Of a stretch of 23,072 nucleotides of DNA, positions 1-6,095 are shown piece by piece. Under the pieces are notes generated by a model. The model ran no database searches. It worked only from the letters and a program-made list of their open reading frames with translations, and was not told the DNA's origin. Within the stretch, counting starts at the first letter, position 1. The number at the start of each line of letters is the position of its first letter. This DNA comes from GWE2-40-63 sp050251815 (lineage in GTDB: Bacteria; Bacteroidota; Bacteroidia; Bacteroidales; SZUA-534). The translations under genes and the position numbers were made by a program. The DNA lies in the NCBI GenBank assembly GCA_050251815.1, contig JBFWMB010000068.1, positions 1 through 23,072 on the forward strand. The letters are read 5' to 3'.

Positions 1-46
1 GTCAATATTTTATTGGGAATCATTTTATAAATAGAAAGAATGGAAA

Positions 47-298
47 ATGGCGCTGCACAACCTAAAGCTCTCGCAGGAAGGTTACTTTAAGCGTTTAAAA
101 GAAGCCTACCCCAAATTAACCAACAACGACATTCGGCTTTGCTCCTACCTGCGTATGAACTTTACCTCAAAAGAAATTGCACAGCTGCTCAACATTTCGA
201 CCCGCGCCGTTGAGATAAGCCGCTACCGCCTGCGAAAAAAGCTAAGCCTGGAACACAACATCAACCTTACCGATTTTCTAATGCAGGATGAGCTTTAG
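47..298 (+). CDS. C-terminal LuxR-type HTH of a Bacteroidetes regulator (fragment)
   Basis: The 83-residue reading frame ends in a helix-turn-helix of LuxR/FixJ type: 'LTNNDIRLCSYLRMNFTSKE' followed by 'IAQLLNISTRAVEISRYRLR'. In Bacteroidota this segment normally closes much longer proteins with beta-propeller and Y_Y_Y sensor domains, acting as transcription regulators. The C-terminus looks complete. The match to the family seems to run back in the same frame before the first ATG, but an in-frame TAG lies at 32-34, only five codons upstream. The gene is therefore either a remnant with a nonsense codon or a short stand-alone piece. Its stop overlaps the stop of the convergent adaptor remnant by a few bases. 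The domain call is good; the status as a working gene is doubtful. Confidence 0.6.
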   Translation: MALHNLKLSQEGYFKRLKEAYPKLTNNDIRLCSYLRMNFTSKEIAQLLNISTRAVEISRYRLRKKLSLEHNINLTDFLMQDEL

Positions 299-738
299 CA
301 GAAATTAAGCGATGCAAGAATACGGCTTAATTGCCTTATAACAAGCGTACTGGTATCGATTCCATGAATAACCGCTGTTTTTATTCCATCAGATGTTCCG
401 GTAACTATGGCTATTTTCTCTTTTTTTTGCTCCTTATTCAGCACCTCAACAAAGGTGGAATCGTTTTTAAACAGAATATCCTGCTCAAATACAACCAGCG
501 ATGTGGAATCGAGTTCAATTTCCAAATTGGCAACTGCCGTAAAACCCGGTTTAAGCAGGTAAAGATCCGGGCTTTTCTGTAAAATAGCTTCAATGGCAAA
601 CGATACCACTCCGTCGCGTTTCTCGCCCTTGGGGTTTAGTTCAGTAAGCATCGCAGCAAAACTTATTCCTCCGTTTTTGCTTATTCCCGTTCGGGGGTCA
701 ACATGGTCAAGAATATCCAGTGCGTCTGGAGCCTCAAT
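295..738 (-). pseudogene. Decapitated efflux-pump periplasmic adaptor (RND/HlyD type), C-terminal piece
   Basis: The frame reads 'DHVDPRTGISKNGGISF' and 'PKGEKRDGVVSFAIEAIL', then 'LLKPGFTAVANLEIEL', the pattern of the beta-barrel and membrane-proximal domains of periplasmic adaptor (membrane fusion) proteins. In the family these link an inner-membrane pump to an outer-membrane channel. The first ATG is at 651, but recognisable adaptor sequence continues upstream to 738, where a stop (739-741) closes the frame. The N-terminal signal, hairpin and lipoyl domains are missing. The loss point coincides with the end of the neighbouring antitoxin gene (stop at 734-736). I infer a truncated, non-functional gene left by insertion of the toxin-antitoxin block or a deletion. 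Confidence 0.6.
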
Positions 739-1732
739 TTAATTCGAAACTATAATTATAATCAATCAGCTTTTTTTCTGCAATATTATCAATCCAGGCT
801 TTTTCTTTATGACTGATTTCAATTATCTCGTTAGTTAATGTGTTTTTAAATCTTTCTGCAACCGACTCTAATATTTCTAATTCATTTTTAGTAAACAATT
901 CCTTATCAAAAACCTTGTTTAGATTTGGCTTAAATTGTTCTCCTGTACCACCATCGGCAAAATTGGTGTAATAAATATCCAATTCGTTTTTATTGGCTAA
1001 GTACTCAAAAATGCTGTTGAAATTATTGGGTACTGGCCCCATCGGAATGGCTCGATACTGAACACCGCTCATTGAAAATCCTGATTGCTTATACATAATA
1101 AAATCAGCATAAAATAACAGCTTATTCAACTTGGTTTTCCATGGTTCAAGTTTTTCGGTAAAAAACACAACCATCTCAGAAAATTTCCTAAAATCAGGTG
1201 TTTTAAAACCTGTCAGATTATTGGGAAGGCATGTTCCAAAGAAGTAATTCTCCAATTGCTTTTCAAATTTATACTTCTTTTGCTCTTCCAATAAATTATC
1301 AATTGTCTTATATGTCTTTTCAATAAATTTCTGGTCAAGTGTAGTGCAGTAATTAACCAGTTTTTTAAATTCATGCGGGTCATCGGCTAACTGGATTAAT
1401 TTGGCATTTGATTGGTTTGGCACTTCGCCTCCCTCGTATTGGCGATATCCGTTTGTGCCAAAACCTAATATCTCGGACATTTTTACTGCCGACAGATTGT
1501 ATTTTTCCCGAATTGAAATAATTTGCTCAGGAAAGGGGATGCTGTATTTAACCCTGTATTGATTTACTAATTGATTGTAATTCAACTGGGCAAACACATC
1601 ATCCTCAAATTGTTCGCCTGTAGCATCGCATTTGTACGAATGAAATAACACCTTGAATTCGTCTTTGCGAAAACGCATGGTTCTCCACTCTTTTACAATG
1701 CTCATTTCTTTACCTGTAAATGGACTGTTCAT
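734..1732 (-). CDS. Antitoxin: MqsA-like N-terminus with HTH fused to a Panacea (SocA/DUF4065) domain
   Basis: This 332-residue protein has three parts. Residues 1-60 align in style with the MqsA zinc-binding domain, but the paired cysteines are nearly gone ('NSPFTGKEM' and 'YKCDATGEQF', one Cys left). Residues about 68-115 are an XRE/MqsA-type HTH ('IREKYNLSAVKMSEILGFGT', then 'YRQYEGGEVP'). Residues about 186-315 are a Panacea domain ('KLNKLLFYADFIMYKQSGFS', 'YRAIPMGPVP', 'SHKEKAW'). Panacea domains are known to neutralise many unrelated toxins; MqsA binds MqsR and represses its own operon. The gene follows the toxin by 5 bp, the same toxin-first order as mqsRA. Inferred role: neutralising the toxin and autoregulating the pair. 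Confidence 0.8.
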   Translation of the reverse strand: MNSPFTGKEMSIVKEWRTMRFRKDEFKVLFHSYKCDATGEQFEDDVFAQLNYNQLVNQYRVKYSIPFPEQIISIREKYNLSAVKMSEILGFGTNGYRQYEGGEVPNQSNAKLIQLADDPHEFKKLVNYCTTLDQKFIEKTYKTIDNLLEEQKKYKFEKQLENYFFGTCLPNNLTGFKTPDFRKFSEMVVFFTEKLEPWKTKLNKLLFYADFIMYKQSGFSMSGVQYRAIPMGPVPNNFNSIFEYLANKNELDIYYTNFADGGTGEQFKPNLNKVFDKELFTKNELEILESVAERFKNTLTNEIIEISHKEKAWIDNIAEKKLIDYNYSFELN

Positions 1733-1737
1733 GATGT

Positions 1738-2088
1738 TTATTTTTTAAATGGATAATTCATAGGGTGTTCGGCAATATGAAATGAAATGCAAACCGCTCC
1801 ATTGTTTTCAATTCCCATACTTACTTTGATGTACACTTCATTCTTTTTTACCTGTTTGCCAAAAACCCACATAGGCAATATGCCACGCATTTTTTCGTTT
1901 AAAGGGCCTTGTGAATAATCTTCGGCCTTTAACGAACTTATGATTTCTTTACGTTTGGCAGGTGAAATTTCTATATCGTGCAGCGTTTGCTGATTTTTGC
2001 CGCGGTCATCAAGAAACAATATGCCGAAAATATCAATTTTCACCTTTAGTTCCTTTAAGTATGTTTCAACTTCTTGTTTTGATGCCAT
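1738..2088 (-). CDS. MqsR-like toxin of a toxin-antitoxin pair
   Basis: The protein has 116 residues and no signal peptide or membrane segment. The C-terminal half follows the MqsR layout: 'ISSLKAEDYSQGP', then 'MWVFGKQVKKNEVYIKVSMG' and 'AVCISFHIAEHPM', comparable with the 'DFYKSM', 'iWqDVY..vtgevYlK' and 'livSFK' stretches of E. coli MqsR, an mRNA interferase of RelE-like fold. The N-terminal 'IFGILFLDDRGKNQQTL' is not in E. coli MqsR and appears to be a Bacteroidetes variant. The family link is by eye and moderate; the toxin role is supported by size, position directly before an MqsA/Panacea antitoxin, and palindromes in front of the gene. Catalysis is not proven. Confidence 0.65.
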   Translation of the reverse strand: MASKQEVETYLKELKVKIDIFGILFLDDRGKNQQTLHDIEISPAKRKEIISSLKAEDYSQGPLNEKMRGILPMWVFGKQVKKNEVYIKVSMGIENNGAVCISFHIAEHPMNYPFKK

Positions 2089-2107
2089 TTGTAAATTTAA
2101 TTCGATG

Positions 2108-2139
2108 TAAAGATACGGCGTATTTTTATATATTACAAC
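2108..2139 (-). promoter_or_regulatory. Candidate Bacteroidetes promoter of the toxin-antitoxin operon
   Basis: On the - strand, GTTG (2139-2136) is followed after 20 bases by TATCTTTA (2115-2108), each one mismatch from the Bacteroidetes consensus TTTG / TAnnTTTG with the usual 19-20 base gap. The start would fall near 2101, a short leader before the toxin ATG at 2088. The -33 element lies inside the palindrome at 2136-2149, as expected for a repressed promoter. Pattern match only. Confidence 0.4.
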
Positions 2140-2160
2140 TTTAAAGTTGATAACATGTTA
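2136..2160. promoter_or_regulatory. Two adjacent perfect palindromes, candidate operator
   Basis: CAACTTTAAAGTTG (2136-2149) is a perfect 14-bp palindrome, and TAACATGTTA (2151-2160) a perfect 10-bp one, one base apart. They sit directly upstream of the toxin gene, the first overlapping its likely -33 element. MqsA-type antitoxins bind palindromes in their own promoters, so these are good operator candidates. Binding is inferred. Confidence 0.5.
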
Positions 2161-2254
2161 ATAAGCTTAAATAATTAAACTTTATGGTTGTGTTTTTATT
2201 TTATATAGCCTGCTTTACCACAACTTGGCATATGCGTTGCCGTCGGTATCGATG

Positions 2255-2466
2255 GTAATATCTTATTTTGCCTGCAATTTAGGCAAAAGCATTTTTTTCA
2301 GCTTGGAAGCCCATTAAGCAGACATACATTTTTTATTTTTCCGTAAAGCAGGCAAGAACATCCAGGCATACCAACCATACTATAGTAAACCCAACAGCGT
2401 GGATGGTTCCATTTTTAAATCAACCGACCGCAGGGAGCTCATGAGCGCCAGCGAATAAACCACAAC
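2255..2466. repeat. CRISPR repeat split in three by two insertions, copy 1
   Basis: GTAATATCTTATT (2255-2267), CCATTTTTAAATCAA (2409-2423) and ACCACAAC (2459-2466) together make the complete 36-bp repeat with no base lost or doubled. Between them lie a 141-bp insert (2268-2408) and a 35-bp insert (2424-2458). The long insert begins with TTGCCTGC, matched by inverted GCAGGCAA at 2348-2355, and forms an 8-bp hairpin (TTTTGCCT 2266-2273 with AGGCAAAA 2281-2288) followed by a T run. The short insert is GC-rich and contains the palindrome GCTCATGAGC. Flanking spacers are still exactly 30 nt. No protein is recognised in either insert. Confidence 0.85.
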
Positions 2467-2760
2467 ACAAACATTGACGGCGTAAAACTGAAGTTTGTAA
2501 TATCTTATTCTATTTTTAAATCAAACCACAACCACCACGAGTTTTTGCTAATGGGTTTGGATGTAATATCTTATTCCATTTTTAAATCAAACCACAACAA
2601 AGTTTTTCAAATCCTGAAAACACAACAGGTAATATCTTATTCCATTTTTAAATCAAACCACAACCTAATTAGTAAAATAATAGATTTGTATAGAGTAATA
2701 TCTTATTCCATTTTTAAATCAAACCACAACAATAAAAAGTGCATATAACTTTCCCAAGTG

Positions 2761-2972
2761 GTAATATCTTATTTTGCCTGCAATTTAGGCAAAAGCATTT
2801 TTTTCAGCTTGGAAGCCCATTAAGCAGACATACATTTTTTATTTTTCCGTAAAGCAGGCAAGAACATCCAGGCATACCAACCATACTATAGTAAACCCAA
2901 CAGCGTGGATGGTTCCATTTTTAAATCAACCGACCGCAGGGAGCTCATGAGCGCCAGCGAATAAACCACAAC
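2761..2972. repeat. CRISPR repeat split in three by two insertions, copy 2
   Basis: This is identical to the 2255-2466 copy over all 212 bases by direct reading, at a constant offset of 506. Repeat pieces are at 2761-2773, 2915-2929 and 2965-2972; inserts are at 2774-2914 and 2930-2964. It lies between two different 30-nt spacers (2731-2760 and 2973-3002), so the inserts moved or were copied together with the repeat and not with neighbouring spacers. Confidence 0.85.
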
Positions 2973-3075
2973 TCAACCTGGGCAATTTTGCCACGCAGGC
3001 GCGTAATATCTTATTCCATTTTTAAATCAAACCACAACAGGTTCTACCGCATGGATAAACCATTCAAGTCACTAG

Positions 3076-4380
3076 TGTCCCATTAAAATTGGGATGTATT
3101 TAAAATTTAAACAAGTTTGGCTCATTAAGTCTTAAACGTTCTTTGTCATTTTGAAATTTAGTCTTATCGAAAAGGTCTCGAAGGTGAGTTTTATCTGTTA
3201 ATGATATACTCAGAATCTGCAAAACCTCGTATGTACTTCTGTCAAGTTGCATGTCTTTTTGGACGATTGCCACCAAGCAGTAAGTGCACATGGCAACGTA
3301 GATTTGTATCCGAACAGCATTTTCAGTAGTTCCCCAGAACTTCTTGATTTTAAGATGTTGCTTTAGCCACTTGAAGAAAAGCTCGACTTGCCAGCGGTTC
3401 TTGTAAAGGTAAGCAACTTGAAATGCAGAAATGTGCATCGCATTGGTTAAGAATACAAGCTCACGCCTTTGTTCTTCATCCCAATATCTGACCAATCTAA
3501 GATGTTCCGGATAATATTGTTTAGGATAGAAACCTTTCAATTCAATTGTAACGTCAGAAAGTACGTTCTTGGGCAATCTTCGTTCCCATTTTACAGGCTT
3601 GTATTGAAGATTCTTTTTTGCTCTAACAACGAAGAATGCTCCTATCTGATGAATCTTATAAAGCATCTTGAAATGGTTGTATGCACGGTCAAATATGTAA
3701 TATGAGCCTGATTCATATGGGATTTCTCTCATAGCTGTAGAGTCGTGAACAGAAGCTTCAGTGATATGGAAAAATGCTGGTATCTGTGTCTCCACATCAT
3801 ACAATGTATGTACTTTGATTCCGCCTTTTTTCTTACGAAACTTCGCCCACCAGAATACGGAAAGGCACAAGTCAATCGTCGTTGAATCAAAAGCATAGAT
3901 ATTGCCTTCAAGTTTGAAAATGTCAGCAACTCGTTTCTGTCTGGCTTAGTTTACCAGATAGTAAGCATACTCTTCAAAGATGTGATAGTCTCTGTCTTGA
4001 TTGGCTCTGGCCAGAGATGATTTTGAAATATTCTTGCCCAAGCCCAAATGATAAGATTTGGAGTGATGAGCATCAAGTGCGACAATCAAATCTCTAAGAC
4101 TTTCACGATTTGACAATTGCCCGAACATCAAAGAAAGCAGTTGATTCCAACAAGTGAAATGCTTCACGTATTTGTCTCCATTGTATTTGGCAACAATACG
4201 ATTGAATTTGCTTCGATTCAGAAACGAGACCAGTTGAGCGAAAACGTATTTGTCTTGATACATATGCAATCAGATTAATCTGATGCAAAACTAAAAATTC
4301 AAGTCCGTTCGCTCTGAAAACGTCTGTAATCAACTAAATTTCAAATATTTCAAAGAACTTTTTATAATTTTAATGGGACA
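3076..4380 (-). mobile_element. IS4-family insertion sequence, 1305 bp
   Basis: The ends are perfect 15-bp inverted repeats: TGTCCCATTAAAATT at 3076-3090 and its reverse complement at 4366-4380. Between them lies one transposase frame on the - strand that fills the element. The flanks (CACTAG on the left, TTAATG on the right) show no target-site duplication. The left flank is a 30-37 nt stretch after the last CRISPR repeat and the right flank is a truncated secreted-protein gene, so the two sides probably were not adjacent before insertion. Confidence 0.9.
3100..4269 (-). pseudogene. IS4-family transposase (DUF4372 type) with one internal stop codon
   Basis: The N-terminal part (from ATG at 4269) has the DUF4372 pattern 'YVFAQLVSFLNRSKFNRIVA' and 'CWNQLLSLMFGQLSNRESLR'. 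A TAA at 3946-3948, codon 108, interrupts it within 'YYLVN*ARQKRVADIF', where CAA (Gln) would fit. The frame then continues without shift for 281 more codons. All DDE signatures are present: 'YAFDSTTIDL' (first Asp), 'YYIFDRAYNHFKM' (second Asp), and 'YKNRWQVELFFKWLKQ' with the Y-R-E-K pattern (Glu). Total 389 codons, usual for the family. A restart at the ATG at 3870 would lose the first catalytic Asp. The element is probably immobile on its own unless the stop is read through. Confidence 0.88.
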
Positions 4381-4556
4381 TTAATGGATCCGCAAATAAA
4401 AATAGAATCGCCTTGAGGTGTGGTGTTTGGCAGCGATTTTAGTATAAAGGTAACCTGAGCATTCACCACAGGCATGAAAGTCATTAATAATAACAGTATT
4501 GATGCAGTAGACACTTTTTTCGAATTTAGCCAAGTACTCAATTTGCAACTAATCAT
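4381..4556 (-). pseudogene. N-terminus of a secreted protein, cut by the IS
   Basis: From an ATG at 4556 the frame encodes a signal peptide ('ASILLLLMTFMPVVNAQ', likely cut after VNA) followed by 'VTFILKSLPNTTPQGDSIF' and 'ICGSIN'. The last part resembles the start of a starch-binding-type (CBM20-like) module found on secreted Bacteroidetes hydrolases and esterases; that reading is weak because only about 25 mature residues remain. The frame runs into the inverted repeat of the IS exactly at 4380 and stops within it. The rest of the gene is not on the other side of the element. The start is uncertain; the hydrophobic segment is the secure part. Confidence 0.5.
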
Positions 4557-5097
4557 TGGCAAGCTTAGAACAAATGCTAAACAAGCGCTATATATCGACT
4601 TCTTAAGATTATTATGTAACACAATCCCTATAAATTGTAAGCTTATTAAATCCCTTTTCGTAAAAAAATTGAGCCAGTAGTCTATCCAAAAGTACGAAAC
4701 TTGCCTTTTATAACAAGCTCTTAGAATAACTTTCTTGCAACTGAAAACCAATTAAAGGCACATTATTCCCTATACACTGAAAGGGTTGTAAGCTTTCAAT
4801 CAAACACTAATTTATGGGACATTTGTTTTTAATTGGATTGCTGTTAACGCCAGAAACTTTGCTATTCGATTAATGATTTATTTATAGTTGTTAATTGACC
4901 TTTGCTTATTGCTCATTGTTCATTGACTGAAGACTGCCAACTGCCGCCTGAAGACTGGGTATTGCTCATTGTTAATTGTTATTTGTTATTTGAATTTTGG
5001 TTTTTTTAACTTAGCGTAAGCGCTGCAAATAGTTTCAACCAAAACACACGGTACTACTTAATTTTTCGTTATTTTTAACAAACAATTAAATTTTATT
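4557..5097. other. AT-rich intergenic stretch without a recognised gene
   Basis: About 540 bases between the truncated secreted-protein gene and the lipoprotein gene. Open frames here have no family features. The stretch 4900-5000 holds short imperfect direct repeats. The last 60 bases before 5098 are very AT-rich and should contain the lipoprotein promoter, but I could not identify a convincing TTTG/TAnnTTTG pair. Confidence 0.5.
4907..4973. repeat. Interleaved short direct repeats
   Basis: TATTGCTCATTGTT occurs at 4907-4920 and again at 4960-4973; CTGAAGACTG occurs at 4927-4936 and again at 4948-4957. The order A-B-B-A and the following ATTGTT-like runs suggest slippage-prone intergenic filler, which is common in Bacteroidota. 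No hairpin or coding role is apparent. Confidence 0.6.
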
Positions 5098-5955
5098 ATG
5101 ATGAAAAACCTGCTTGCTTTATCCATGGTTGTCCTGCTCTTTGTGCAATGCAATCAATACAACCAAGATGCCCAAAAGGCTCAAATGCGTAACGACAGCC
5201 TGCAACGCCTGCTGGTTGAGAAAGATTCAGCCATTTATGCCGTATTGAATACCTTCAGCGCGATTGAAAACAACCTGGAAACTATTAAAGCCAAAGAAAA
5301 CATTATCTCCCTGGCGGTTAAAAATGTGGAAGATACCCAAAGCCGCGAAGAACGTATCAATGAAGAGATAAATGCCATTTACGATCTGATGCTCGACAAC
5401 AAAAATAAGCTGGCCAAAATGCAGAATCAATTAAAACAGGCCCACATTAAAAACAACGATTTGCAAAAGACCATTGCTACACTTCAGGAAAAACTGGCCG
5501 AGAAAAATGCCGAAATAATTCAAATGCGGGGCGACTTGCTGGCGATGAACCTTAAAATAAATGAATTGAATTATACCCTCGACACCCTGAAATTTGAAAG
5601 CGAAGTAAAAACCGCCATCATCGAATCGCAGGACGAAAGCCTGAATACCGCCTATTACCTCTTTGGTACCGAACGCGAATTAAAGGATCTGCAAATTCTT
5701 GATGCCAAAGGGAAATTCATCGGAATTGGTTTTGGTACCAACCTGAACCCCGATTTTAACAAGGAGCTGTTTACCCCCATCGATATACGTGAACATACCA
5801 AATTCACCTTTAATGCTAAAAAGATAAACCTGATTTCGAAACATCCATCGGCTTCGTACCAGGTTTATGGCGAAAAACCCGTCGACAGTTTGTTGATAAA
5901 CGACCCCGATGCCTTTTGGAGCGTATCGAAATACCTGGTTATTGTATTGGATTAA
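5098..5955 (+). CDS. Coiled-coil surface lipoprotein (possible Cbp1-like adhesin)
   Basis: The 285-residue protein begins with a lipoprotein signal ('LLALSMVVLLFVQC'), the Cys at residue 19 being the lipidation site. Residues about 25-175 are rich in Lys, Glu, Gln and Asn with heptad-like spacing ('LQKTIATLQEKLAEKNAEII'), a long coiled coil. The last 100 residues form a separate domain starting 'AYYLFGTERELKDLQIL', with little predicted helix. The layout resembles Bacteroidetes proteins named after the collagen-binding protein Cbp1 of Bacteroides fragilis; I recall that family only in outline, so binding to collagen is not claimed. The start chosen is the first of two adjacent ATGs. It stands alone, 140 bp before the methylase-like gene on the same strand. 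Confidence 0.8.
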   Translation: MMKNLLALSMVVLLFVQCNQYNQDAQKAQMRNDSLQRLLVEKDSAIYAVLNTFSAIENNLETIKAKENIISLAVKNVEDTQSREERINEEINAIYDLMLDNKNKLAKMQNQLKQAHIKNNDLQKTIATLQEKLAEKNAEIIQMRGDLLAMNLKINELNYTLDTLKFESEVKTAIIESQDESLNTAYYLFGTERELKDLQILDAKGKFIGIGFGTNLNPDFNKELFTPIDIREHTKFTFNAKKINLISKHPSASYQVYGEKPVDSLLINDPDAFWSVSKYLVIVLD

Positions 5956-6045
5956 GCTGAATCGTTGGATGCTTAGTAGGTTTTTACAGACTGGTTTTGC
6001 ATAAATTAAACCATTATCCAAACTATTTTTATCGCAAAACGACGA

Positions 6046-6081
6046 TTTGTTTGAATTTCTGCAAAAACTAAACTAATTTCG
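6046..6081 (+). promoter_or_regulatory. Candidate Bacteroidetes promoter of the methylase-like gene
   Basis: TTTG at 6050-6053 is followed after exactly 20 bases by TAATTTCG (6074-6081), one mismatch from TAnnTTTG. A second TTTG lies at 6046-6049. The start site would be near 6088, leaving a very short leader before the ATG at 6096. Pattern match only. Confidence 0.4.
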
Positions 6082-6095
6082 GGAATACAATTAAT

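Larger units (their letters stand above)
2217..3038 (-). CRISPR. Short CRISPR array, 36-bp repeats and 30-nt spacers, no cas genes nearby
   Basis: Five intact repeats lie at 2497-2532, 2563-2598, 2629-2664, 2695-2730 and 3003-3038. On the + strand each reads GTAATATCTTATT, CCATTTTTAAATCAA and ACCACAAC joined. The first carries one change (C to T at repeat position 15). Two further repeats are interrupted by insertions (2255-2466 and 2761-2972), and the left end keeps only ACCACAAC (2217-2224). The seven spacers (2225-2254, 2467-2496, 2533-2562, 2599-2628, 2665-2694, 2731-2760, 2973-3002) are each exactly 30 nt and all different. A start in GTTGTGG on the - strand resembles type II repeats of Bacteroidota, so I place transcription on the - strand; the 36/30 geometry also fits type VI-B. 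Decay toward 2217 fits that being the old end. The leader side is cut off near the insertion element. Confidence 0.9.

Noticed and set aside
331..582. 83-codon + strand frame inside the adaptor remnant
   Set aside because: It is antisense to the recognisable adaptor sequence and has no features of its own.
2409..2466. tracrRNA gene inside the split repeat, using the middle piece as anti-repeat
   Set aside because: The 17-nt complementarity is automatic for any piece of the repeat, the copy occurs twice within the array, and no terminator follows in the spacer. Kept only as an alternative in the main finding.
2545..2748. Open frame of 67 codons with a peptide repeat of the form VISYSIFKSNHN
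   Set aside because: It is the CRISPR repeat read in frame; a 36 + 30 = 66-bp unit keeps the frame, so the repeated peptide is an artefact.
3039..3068. An eighth 30-nt spacer beyond the last repeat
   Set aside because: No repeat follows at 3069 (GTCACTAG does not match GTAATATC well); it may be leader or unrelated flank, so it was not counted.
3729..3929. Separate 66-codon frame within the IS, suggesting a two-frame transposase with frameshifting
   Set aside because: The pieces at 3100-3870 and 3946-4269 are in one frame interrupted by a single TAA; the 3729-3929 frame is a shadow with no transposase motifs.
4474..4680. 68-codon + strand frame in the intergenic region
   Set aside because: It is low complexity, antisense to the signal peptide of the truncated secreted protein, and shows no family features.
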